Origin: Planctomycetota bacterium
GTDB lineage: Bacteria; Planctomycetota; Phycisphaerae; UBA1845; CAIVHJ01
Direction: 5' to 3'
Length of the DNA stretch: 6,299 nt
NCBI GenBank assembly: GCA_022565195.1
Contig: JADFJZ010000090.1
Span: forward strand, 1 to 6,299
Both the position numbers and the translations under genes were made by a program. The first letter of the stretch is position 1, and each line of letters starts with the position of its first letter. The notes beneath the pieces were generated by a model that saw nothing but the letters and a program-made list of their open reading frames with translations, was not told the DNA's origin and did no database searches. This document shows, piece by piece, positions 1 through 6,299 of this stretch.

Positions 1-23
1 CGAAGGGTGTTGACTCGGCGCTG

Positions 24-52
24 ACGCGCTCCCCTTCGGGTCGCCGCTAAAC
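24..52. repeat. 29-bp intergenic repeat core, copy 1
   Basis: This stretch matches 2928-2956 at 27 of 29 positions in the same orientation. The shared part ends in GGTCGCCGCTAAAC on the plus strand. One of the two differences (T/G) falls in the 3-nt loop of a small CCC/GGG hairpin, so the stem is kept. It starts 98 bp downstream of the stop of the HExxH gene on the minus strand and is followed 5 bp later by a 7-bp tandem array. The repetition is seen directly. A genome-wide family is inferred from only two copies here. Confidence 0.8.
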
Positions 53-56
53 GAGC

Positions 57-126
57 GAATGCCGAGCACTGAATACCGGATACTGAGTACCGGGTACAGG
101 ATACTGGGTACTGGACACTGGATACT
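57..126. repeat. 7-bp tandem array, about ten degenerate units
   Basis: Ten heptamers can be read in phase on the plus strand: gaatgcc, gagcact, gaatacc, ggatact, gagtacc, gggtaca, ggatact, gggtact, ggacact, ggatact. The loose consensus is GRRTACY, with GGATACT occurring three times exactly. The array begins 5 bp after the 29-bp core and ends 23 bp before the stop codon of the minus-strand HExxH gene. The layout resembles the heptameric short tandem repeats known from cyanobacterial genomes, though the unit differs. No open frame of note crosses it. Confidence 0.85.
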
Positions 127-149
127 GATTCTCCCCGATTTGCTGTTCT

Positions 150-740
150 TCAAAAGAGGAGTATCTGGTTGCTGCCGTTTTCGGTGATCACTTCGCGGGC
201 GGCGCGCTGGAGCGGTGGGGGCGTGACTGTTGCCGGTTGCCGTCCGGCGGCGGCGACGAAAGCGTCGAGGTCTTTCGTGTACCACTCTCGGCGGGGCAGC
301 GGTCGGCCGTGCTTGTCGCGCAGGACGCAGCCGTAGTCTTCGATCAGCACCCGCGCGGCGAAGCGGTCGCACATCGACTCTTTCTGCGAGGTGTTCCGCC
401 GGGCCTTCTTGACCAGCCAATGGTAATACTCGTGGACGAAAATGAAGAGACATACTTGATAGCCGTCGCAGAGTTCGAGGAAGCTGCTGGGCTTGTAGTA
501 TCGGCCCCAGGCCTTGCGGCCTCGGGCGCAGTGCGTCTCCATGCGATAGGGATATTGCAGTTGGCGGCCGAGGTTGATGTAGAGGCGGTGCGTGGCGTAG
601 ACACACGTGCCGGAAAACTCCGCCCCGCGGCTCCAGCGCACGCGGACCACCAGTGGGTCGGTCGGCCAGCCGGCCACCGCCGACTCGAACGTCTCACGCA
701 GGAGGTTCGAGTCCAGCGTTGTGGTGTTCTTGAAGTCCAT
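150..740 (-). CDS. Putative HExxH zinc metalloprotease of unknown family
   Basis: A 196-residue protein whose clearest feature is HEYYH at residues 103-107, a canonical HExxH zinc site (His103, Glu104, His107). Glu121 follows in ESMCDRFAARVL, which resembles the third-ligand helix of ImmA/IrrE-type or minigluzincin peptidases (E..AN.FA), so Glu121 is the likely third ligand. The preceding stretch CLFIFV is a hydrophobic helix start, as usual before HExxH. Residues 30-60 look beta-rich and include RLYINLG. No signal peptide or membrane segment is visible, so it is probably cytoplasmic. The ATG lies 4 nt after the xerD stop with no clear Shine-Dalgarno, which fits translational coupling. The C-terminal 40 residues are proline-rich and look disordered. 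A SprT-like role on DNA-protein crosslinks would suit the repair-type neighbours but is only a guess. The substrate is unknown. Confidence 0.8.
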   Translation of the reverse strand: MDFKNTTTLDSNLLRETFESAVAGWPTDPLVVRVRWSRGAEFSGTCVYATHRLYINLGRQLQYPYRMETHCARGRKAWGRYYKPSSFLELCDGYQVCLFIFVHEYYHWLVKKARRNTSQKESMCDRFAARVLIEDYGCVLRDKHGRPLPRREWYTKDLDAFVAAAGRQPATVTPPPLQRAAREVITENGSNQILLF

Positions 741-744
741 ACGG

Positions 745-1734
745 TTACTGTCGCGGGTGGTATTTCTGGTGGATGGATTTTAACCGCGATGGATCGACAT
801 GGGTATAGATTTGTGTGGTGGAAACGTCGGCGTGGCCGAGGAGTTCCTGCACGACGCGGAGGTCGGCGCCGCCTTCGAGCAAGTGCGTGGCGAACGAGTG
901 TCGCAGTGTGTGCGGCGAGACTTTGTTGCCCAGGCCCGCGATTCGGGCGTATTTGCCGATGATTCGCCAAACATTGGTGCGTTCCAGCGGGCGGCCGGTG
1001 CGCGAGAGGAACATGGCGTCTCTCGATTTGGCCGTCGCCAGTTTCGGCCGGAGGTCTTCCAGGTAGGCGGCGACGGTGAGGAGGGCCATCTGCCCGACCG
1101 GCACGACGCGTTCCTTTTGTCCTTTGCCCAGGACGCGAACGTATCCCACGTCCAAATTGATTCCGTCGAGAGTCAAGCCGGTGAGCTCACTCACGCGGAT
1201 GCCGGTGGCGTAGAGCAACTCGAGAATGGCCCGGTCGCGCAAGTAGTATGAATCCTCCTCGTCCGGGGCGGCGAGCAGAGCATCGACGTGCTTGTAGTGC
1301 AACGTGTGCGGCAGATAGCGCCAGCGTTTGGGCATCTCGATGACCGATGCGACGTCCCGGGTGATCGCGCCGTAGCCCTGCAAGTAGCGCAAGAACATTC
1401 GCAACGACGCGATGCGCCGGGCGATGCTGGCCAGCGCCAAGCCGCGGTTCTTGAGGTTGACCAAGTGCCCTCGAACGTGCTCGTATTCCAGGCCGGCGAG
1501 GTCGATGTGGGATTCGGTGAGGTAGGTCGTGAACTCGCGTAGGTCGCGGCCGTAGGCTTCGAGCGTGCTGTCGGCCAAGCCGCACTCGATGGACAGGAAA
1601 TCGTTGAAACGTTGCAGCCACCGGCGCAATTCATCCTCAAGTGGATCGCGTTGCGGGGCGGTTGGCGCGCCCCTTGGGGCATCGCGCAGGCTGAAGTCTG
1701 CGGCTCCTTGACCTGTGTGTGTGGGTCGCATCAT
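745..1734 (-). CDS. xerD: Tyrosine recombinase XerD
   Basis: A 329-residue site-specific recombinase of the XerC/XerD family, which resolves chromosome dimers at dif. The N-terminal SAM-like core-binding domain spans about residues 32-120 and the catalytic domain about 140-325. All catalytic residues can be placed: Arg180 in ATGIRVSEL, Lys204 in GKGQKER, His275 and Arg278 in HTLRHSFATH, His301 in LLGHADVSTTQ and the nucleophile Tyr310 in QIYTH. The tail IHQKYHPR favours XerD over XerC. About 30 extra residues precede the conserved start compared with E. coli XerD (298 aa). The frame opens with two adjacent ATGs and no good Shine-Dalgarno, so a later non-ATG start is possible. It begins 15 nt after the uvrC-like gene and ends 4 nt before the HExxH gene. 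A phage or integron integrase is less likely because no att site or mobile gene is seen. Confidence 0.93.
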   Translation of the reverse strand: MMRPTHTGQGAADFSLRDAPRGAPTAPQRDPLEDELRRWLQRFNDFLSIECGLADSTLEAYGRDLREFTTYLTESHIDLAGLEYEHVRGHLVNLKNRGLALASIARRIASLRMFLRYLQGYGAITRDVASVIEMPKRWRYLPHTLHYKHVDALLAAPDEEDSYYLRDRAILELLYATGIRVSELTGLTLDGINLDVGYVRVLGKGQKERVVPVGQMALLTVAAYLEDLRPKLATAKSRDAMFLSRTGRPLERTNVWRIIGKYARIAGLGNKVSPHTLRHSFATHLLEGGADLRVVQELLGHADVSTTQIYTHVDPSRLKSIHQKYHPRQ

Positions 1735-1749
1735 ATTGTATGTCGGAAT

Positions 1750-2889
1750 CTATACGCGGGGCGGTCCAGTTTTGACTTTTGGCGAGAAGGTCCGCCGGAT
1801 GAGATCGGCCAGCTCGAGGGCGTCGGGCAGTTCGGAATGATGGATATATAGACCCGGCGTGTGGTCGCGTTTTTGCAGGAAATGGCTCACCAGCCAAACG
1901 CGCTCGGCGGCGAAGGTCGAATCGACCCTCACCTCTGCGGCAGCTTGGGCTGACCGCTCGAGCCACTGGGGCGCGACCTCCTCAAGTTCCTTCAACTTCG
2001 CCGGTTCTGTGTGTTGAATGTCGCCCTGGTTGACCAGGAACGCTTTCACCTTGGTTCGCCCGCCGGCGCGTTGGACGATGAGGTAGCGAAAATCGCCGAC
2101 TCGCCGATGCACTCGTGCCAGCAGCGTGGCCAGTGCATCGGCGGTGTCGAGGTCCTGTTTGGCGCGATTGGCCCGCTCGAAATCCAGGTCGTCCGAGGCT
2201 GCTTTCATTTGTCGTCGGAGGCGTAAGCGGAGCGGCTCCTTGGCGCCCAGCACGAAGTCGACCGAGCCGGCGAGGGCTTCGCGGTATTGGTCGAATGGGA
2301 TCGTGCCGTCGCACGGCGCGGGGCAGCGCTGCATTTCGAAGTAGGCGCAGGCCTCTCCCCGCGGTGTTTGTTCGAGGATGTTGTGGTAGCGGCAGAGCGA
2401 GAATAGATCTTCAATCTGCTTGACGAATTCTTCGCACTTGCGCCGCGTGGCGAAAGGCCCGACGCAGGCTGATTCGCCCGCGAAAGGGTCGTTGGCTGCC
2501 AGCCAGCGCGGGAACCGATCGTTCAGGGTGATCCCGGCGAACCAACTCGGGCCGAAGGCGCACATCTTGCGGTGCCGGCCGGGGTACAAATGATAGGCGA
2601 TTTCGTGGAACTCCAGGAAGGTCTCGAATTGAGAACGAGTCGGCTGCCACCACACTCGGTAGGTGATTGCCAGCAGATCCGTTCTCGGCCGCTTTGTGGG
2701 GTCATCCGAGGGATACAGGCGAAAGGTAACTGCCCGCCGCAAGTTCTCGGCGGACGAAAGCTGAAGGATCGCGCCGCGCTCATCAACGAGGGCGTAGACC
2801 CCGCCGTGTGAGGGTAACTCTTGCGTGTCGAACGGTTTTTTTTCGGCGCTGCGAATCAAATTCTGTGAGAAGAGTTGTTCGAAATTCAT
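1750..2889 (-). CDS. Truncated UvrC-like protein with degenerate GIY-YIG domain
   Basis: A 379-residue relative of the N-terminal half of excinuclease subunit UvrC (about 600 aa). The GIY-YIG domain starts at GGVYALVDERG (residues 29-39). Tyr32 and Arg51 (ENLRR) are kept, but the YIG motif reads QLS, with Gln43 and Ser45 in place of Tyr and Gly. Four cysteines at 166, 181, 189 and 193 give C-x7-C-x3-C at the end, matching the UvrC cluster region (RCPAPCDG). A UVR motif, DDLDFERANRAKQ and onward, covers about 233-253 and in UvrC contacts UvrB. The RNase H-like nuclease and helix-hairpin-helix domains are absent, as in Cho. The ATG at 2889 is preferred over the in-frame ATG at 2958, because the extra 23 residues are encoded by an intergenic repeat and UvrC similarity begins after it. 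Neither start has a clear Shine-Dalgarno. The role is probably DNA-damage related, but cleavage ability is doubtful. Confidence 0.85.
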   Translation of the reverse strand: MNFEQLFSQNLIRSAEKKPFDTQELPSHGGVYALVDERGAILQLSSAENLRRAVTFRLYPSDDPTKRPRTDLLAITYRVWWQPTRSQFETFLEFHEIAYHLYPGRHRKMCAFGPSWFAGITLNDRFPRWLAANDPFAGESACVGPFATRRKCEEFVKQIEDLFSLCRYHNILEQTPRGEACAYFEMQRCPAPCDGTIPFDQYREALAGSVDFVLGAKEPLRLRLRRQMKAASDDLDFERANRAKQDLDTADALATLLARVHRRVGDFRYLIVQRAGGRTKVKAFLVNQGDIQHTEPAKLKELEEVAPQWLERSAQAAAEVRVDSTFAAERVWLVSHFLQKRDHTPGLYIHHSELPDALELADLIRRTFSPKVKTGPPRV

Positions 2890-2927
2890 TGAAGCACGAT
2901 GTGCGCCGCGCGTTCCTTCGTCAACCA

Positions 2928-2956
2928 ACGTGCTCCCCTGCGGGTCGCCGCTAAAC
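2928..2956. repeat. 29-bp intergenic repeat core, copy 2
   Basis: The second copy of the element at 24-52, identical except for two bases and in the same orientation. It sits between the fabZ-like and uvrC-like genes. On the minus strand it provides most of a short in-frame extension (residues 2-23 of the long reading) upstream of the uvrC-like start at 2889. The ATG at 2958 begins at its edge. Confidence 0.8.
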
Positions 2957-2984
2957 ATTCACGCCGTGTCGTACGAAGGCGCTG

Positions 2985-3019
2985 GAATTTCGCATTCCGA
3001 ATTCGGCATGCCGCATTCG
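2985..3019. repeat. 7-bp tandem array, five degenerate units
   Basis: Five heptamers can be read on the plus strand: gaatttc, gcattcc, gaattcg, gcatgcc, gcattcg. They fit a loose GNATNCN pattern that also describes units of the array at 57-126 (for example gaatgcc and gaatacc). The array directly abuts the stop codon of the fabZ-like gene (3020-3022) and lies 28 bp from the 29-bp core. The palindrome CGGCATGCCG occurs in it and again 22 bp away inside the end of the coding region. Confidence 0.6.
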
Positions 3020-3496
3020 TCAGATCGGCATGCCGCGGATCTCTGCTTCGAAGACCAGGCGGCCATCGACCACGCCCTGCGCGGCGCAGATGATCCGTCG
3101 CGGTTTGATCTCCATCGGGACGACCAGAAAATAGATGCGGGCGCCGGGTAGAACGGTCTCGCGGAATTTCGCATTTCCGACGCCACCCAGGCCGAGGAAC
3201 TTTCCGTCGAATTCCGGGAATCTGGCAGCCATGAGCGAGGCCAGGTGCGCCGCTGCTTCAATCATGAGGATGCCGGGAAACAGAGGTCGCCCGGGGAGAT
3301 GGCCTCGGGCCCAGAAGCCGTCTTCGCGCACGTCATGATAAGCGATTGCGGCATTGGTCTGCTCATCCATGTAGAGCAGCCCATCCAGGAGCATGAACTC
3401 GTACCCATGGGGCAGGCATTCATAGATCTGCTCGCGCGTCATCAGCACGTGATCCAGATCTGTGGGCTCAATGTCTAAAAGCAAAGGAGGGGGCAT
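3020..3496 (-). CDS. fabZ: FabZ-like 3-hydroxyacyl-ACP dehydratase
   Basis: A 158-residue single hot-dog-fold protein. FabZ dehydrates 3-hydroxyacyl-ACP to trans-2-enoyl-ACP in type II fatty-acid synthesis in the cytoplasm. The N-terminal LPHGYEFMLLDG (residues 28-39) matches the family signature LPHRYPFLLVDR. The active site is GHLPGRPLFPGILMIEAAAH, with His66 and Glu80 separated by 14 residues as in E. coli FabZ. A basic segment, IKPRRII, lies near the C-terminus. The length is normal for the family (about 145-160). The first ATG lacks a clear Shine-Dalgarno; Met19, just before the conserved part, is a possible alternative start. No other fatty-acid gene is in the window, so it may be a paralog for a special lipid or polyketide rather than the housekeeping enzyme. 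The stop codon directly touches a heptamer array. Confidence 0.88.
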   Translation of the reverse strand: MPPPLLLDIEPTDLDHVLMTREQIYECLPHGYEFMLLDGLLYMDEQTNAAIAYHDVREDGFWARGHLPGRPLFPGILMIEAAAHLASLMAARFPEFDGKFLGLGGVGNAKFRETVLPGARIYFLVVPMEIKPRRIICAAQGVVDGRLVFEAEIRGMPI

Positions 3497-3590
3497 GATC
3501 GGCGGTCACCGGATGACTGCAAGAGCCGCCGGCGACAGAGCGCCAGGGATCCCGCAGATCCAGATCGCAGCAAATGGGCCAACTGGCCGG

Positions 3591-3770
3591 CTACTTCGGT
3601 GCATCGGAACGCACTTCCAGAATCCGCTTGCGGACATCCTGGGCGGCGTTCTTAATGTCCTGCATTGTCTTTCGCACGCGAGTGCCGGCGGCTTTGTTCC
3701 CGCCCTGTGCCTTTTGCACATCGTCCGCTGCGGACTCAATGATCTGTTTGAGGTTCTCATATTCTTCCAT
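3591..3770 (-). CDS. Histone H1-like (Hc1-type) small nucleoid protein
   Basis: A 59-residue, largely helical protein. Its centre, GGNKAAGTRVRKTMQDIK (about residues 23-40), resembles the GNKAA.RVR segment near the N-terminus of chlamydial Hc1 and short histone H1-like proteins common in Planctomycetota, which are thought to bind DNA and compact the nucleoid. Helix one is acidic (MEEYENLKQIIESAADD) and helix two basic (RVRK and QDVRKRI). The long Lys/Ala/Pro-rich tail of Hc1 is absent; the protein ends in EVRSDAPK. The start is the ATG at 3770 because a perfect AGGAGG lies 7 nt upstream. A longer GTG reading at 3794 would place that site inside the gene. The 94-nt gap to the fabZ-like gene and a short GGCCA/TGGCC stem just after the stop suggest separate transcription or attenuation. 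DNA binding is inferred. Confidence 0.8.
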   Translation of the reverse strand: MEEYENLKQIIESAADDVQKAQGGNKAAGTRVRKTMQDIKNAAQDVRKRILEVRSDAPK

Positions 3771-3777
3771 GTGGTTT

Positions 3778-3783
3778 CCTCCT
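3778..3783 (-). promoter_or_regulatory. Strong Shine-Dalgarno of the histone-like gene
   Basis: The minus strand reads AGGAGG, then seven bases, then ATG at 3770. This is the best ribosome binding site in the window. It decides the start in favour of 3770 over the GTG at 3794 and suggests high expression, as expected for a nucleoid protein. Confidence 0.85.
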
Positions 3784-3824
3784 GAGGGGTCCACTGATGG
3801 CGTTTTTCGTTCACTTGCGGGGTG

Positions 3825-3852
3825 AGTCTAGCAGACATACCCTCGATAGCAA
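3825..3852 (-). promoter_or_regulatory. Possible promoter of the histone-like gene
   Basis: On the minus strand TTGCTA (3852-3847) and TAGACT (3830-3825) are separated by 16 bp, each matching the sigma-70 consensus at four of six positions. This would give a leader of roughly 50 nt to the ATG at 3770. A perfect TTGACA at 3886-3881 lies further upstream but has no good -10 box at normal spacing. This is a weak call. Confidence 0.25.
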
Positions 3853-3965
3853 GCCAGAAAACGGGTTTTTCGGCGGCAAGTGTCAACTCTTCTTCGTCGA
3901 TAACATATTGCGAATAAAAGGTTTACGTTTGACACAGCGCCATTTTGAGTCGTCGCGACGGTGTT

Positions 3966-3981
3966 CCGGCCTATTGGCCGG
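3966..3981. repeat. Inverted repeat (6-bp stem, 4-nt loop)
   Basis: CCGGCC-TATT-GGCCGG is a perfect GC-only stem of six pairs with a four-base loop. It lacks a following T-run on either strand, so it is not a classic intrinsic terminator. It sits in the divergent spacer and could be a protein-binding or RNA structural site. The structure is seen directly; any function is unknown. Confidence 0.55.
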
Positions 3982-4213
3982 CGCGAAAAGTGCGTGACGA
4001 TCCGGGTTCGAGGTCGGGAGTTTGGTGAGGCGTTGAGCGAAATCCGCCCTGTCTGAGTAGTTCTGGCAACGGGCTCACGCGGTTTTCGTCTGTGGGCCAC
4101 AGGGTCGCCGGTACCACTGCCACTGGCAGCAGCTTGGGACTGCCACCTGCCGGCCCGGACACGCAGCGTGGTGTCTCGCGATAGGAGCGGGCGCGACTCG
4201 CGGGCGTGGGGCG

Positions 4214-4242
4214 CTGACATCACCGTCGGCTTTCGCTAAGAT
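4214..4242 (+). promoter_or_regulatory. Candidate sigma-70 promoter of gdhA
   Basis: CTGACA (4214-4219, five of six matches to TTGACA) and TAAGAT (4237-4242, four of six matches to TATAAT) are separated by exactly 17 bp. Transcription would start near 4249, leaving a leader of about 125 nt before the gdhA ATG. The match is by eye only. Confidence 0.4.
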
Positions 4243-4361
4243 GGCCCTCTTGGTCATGCCCAGACCGTCCAGTTGGCGTAGCACCCGCGACATGATCAGC
4301 CCAAGCCTTGAGGCCGTATCACACAGCCGGTGGATGCGGGCCCGACCAGGCCATTGCACAC

Positions 4362-4366
4362 AGGAG
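4362..4366 (+). promoter_or_regulatory. Shine-Dalgarno of gdhA
   Basis: AGGAG lies 7 nt before the ATG at 4374. It selects this ATG over the in-frame TTG at 4371, which would be too close, and over the out-of-frame ATG at 4367. Confidence 0.7.
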
Positions 4367-4370
4367 ATGA

Positions 4371-5735
<1,365 letters not shown>

Positions 5736-5811
5736 GTCGAATTCAATTCTTTCGGCGCCGCGGGCGCGATACAATGTAGATGCGCCGAACTCGTGCGCGG
5801 AGACGGACCCG

Positions 5812-6299
5812 ATGCAGCCCGCGTTGCCCCCATCACGTTGTGACCTGGATTTCGATTTCGGCGGGTTCCACAACCTCATGCCGAATCGGGTCCACAATAT
5901 CCTGCTGGTTTCCAGCCTGTACGAATCTTTCATTCTCGAAGAAGACGGCTTGATCTCCGAGATGATCACCAGTGAATTCGTGGATATGAAACTGTCGCAC
6001 GCGCCGCGCGTGGCCCGCGTGTCCACGGGTGAGCAGGCGCTGTCGTTTATCCGGCAGAATCCCGTGGATCTGGTGATCACCATGACGCGCCTCGGGAACC
6101 TCAACGTCTCCGAGCTGGCGAAATCAGTCAAGGAAATCAACCCCGATCTGCCCGTGGTGGTGCTGGCCGACAACGCCCGAGAGCTGGTCCGCAATCCCGG
6201 CCTGCGCGACCGAAGTTGCATCGATCGTGTGTTCGTGTGGCATGGCGATGCCAAGATTCTGCTGACCATCGTCAAGCTCATCGAGGATCAATTGAACTT
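5812..6299 (+). CDS. PEP synthase-like protein with N-terminal pseudo-receiver domain (partial)
   Basis: Open from the ATG to the window edge, giving 162 codons with no stop. Residues 25-160 form a receiver-like fold: strand one NILLVSSLY, strand three VDLVITMTRLG, strand four DLPVVVLAD and strand five DRVFVWHGD. The text LLVSSLYESFILEEDG and LVITMTRLG resembles the N-terminus of large (about 900-1000 aa) proteins carrying a PEP/pyruvate-binding pyruvate phosphate dikinase domain. The phosphoacceptor Asp position is Met91, the acidic pair is Ser34-Ser35 and the usual switch Lys is absent, so it is probably not phosphorylated in the classical way. The ATG is preferred because GGAG lies 9 nt upstream and FHNLMPNRV before the fold also looks family-like; Met23 is the alternative. 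A possible -10, TACAAT (5770-5775), lies in the gap, but its -35 is poor. The enzymatic domain is outside the window, so its presence is inferred. Confidence 0.75.
   Translation, partial: MQPALPPSRCDLDFDFGGFHNLMPNRVHNILLVSSLYESFILEEDGLISEMITSEFVDMKLSHAPRVARVSTGEQALSFIRQNPVDLVITMTRLGNLNVSELAKSVKEINPDLPVVVLADNARELVRNPGLRDRSCIDRVFVWHGDAKILLTIVKLIEDQLN

Noticed and set aside
57..126. CRISPR-like array
   Set aside because: The period is 7 bp with no unique spacers, and no cas gene is present. It is a simple tandem array.
237..962. 241-residue plus-strand open frame
   Set aside because: It is the antisense shadow of the HExxH gene and the end of xerD, both of which have clear motifs.
2984..3180. 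Near-identical GGAATTTCGCATTCCGA strings at 2984-3000 and 3163-3180
   Set aside because: The second copy encodes conserved-looking residues (VGNAKFRE) within the fabZ-like gene and differs by an inserted T. Two copies of this length could be chance or array drift, so it is not called as a repeat family.
3929..3934. TTGACA on the plus strand as a gdhA -35 box
   Set aside because: At 16-18 bp spacing the sequence is GC-rich with no -10 resemblance, and it lies over 400 bp from the gene.
4101..4110. Third copy of the 29-bp core, based on GGGTCGCCG
   Set aside because: Only about nine bases match and the flanks do not continue the core.
3828..4223. 131-residue open frame on the minus strand in the divergent spacer
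   Set aside because: The translation is Arg/Ser/Thr-rich with no domain, no ribosome site and atypical composition, and it overlaps the likely promoter area of the histone-like gene.
4075..4359. 94-residue open frame on the minus strand just upstream of gdhA
   Set aside because: The first 40 residues look passably protein-like, but there is no recognisable domain, the start has no clear ribosome site, and it would run antisense through the gdhA leader and promoter. It could be a decayed fragment; not supported.
5755..5767. GCGCC-GCG-GGCGC hairpin after gdhA as an intrinsic terminator
   Set aside because: The stem is only five pairs and no T-run follows, so termination cannot be supported.

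Overview
The window looks like a piece of a GC-rich (roughly 60%, judged by eye) chromosome from the PVC group of bacteria, most likely a Planctomycetota member. The main pointers are a tiny Hc1-type histone H1-like protein, a stand-alone FabZ-type dehydratase, a PEP/pyruvate-binding protein opening with a receiver-like domain, weak or missing Shine-Dalgarno sites on several genes, and repetitive intergenic elements. No phage, IS, plasmid, CRISPR, tRNA or rRNA sequence is visible.

Left part (1-3770, all genes on the minus strand). In transcription order these are: a 59-residue histone H1-like protein (3770-3591), a FabZ-like 3-hydroxyacyl-ACP dehydratase (3496-3020), a truncated UvrC-like protein (2889-1750), a XerD-type tyrosine recombinase (1734-745) and a HExxH putative zinc metalloprotease (740-150). 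The last three are packed with gaps of 15 and 4 nt and probably form one operon joining DNA-repair-like, recombination and protease-like products. Two related composite repeats lie in the spacers: a 29-bp core (24-52 and 2928-2956, 27/29 identical) with a 7-bp tandem array beside it (57-126 and 2985-3019). In both places the array follows the end of a minus-strand gene.

Middle (3771-4373) is a 603-bp divergent spacer. It holds a strong hairpin, weak promoter candidates on both sides and no convincing gene.

Right part (4374-6299, plus strand). A complete NADP-type glutamate dehydrogenase (gdhA) with all key lysines is followed after 76 bp by the first 162 codons of a phosphoenolpyruvate-synthase-like protein. 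Its N-terminal receiver-like domain lacks the phosphoacceptor aspartate. The fused PEP-utilising part would lie beyond the window. Together these suggest a nitrogen/carbon-metabolism segment beside a nucleoid, lipid and DNA-maintenance segment.

The most unusual items are the two-part intergenic element, the UvrC relative whose GIY-YIG active site is damaged while its four-cysteine cluster motif and UVR motif are kept, and the compact uvrC-like/xerD/HExxH gene set. I see no fully novel multi-gene defence or mobile system.
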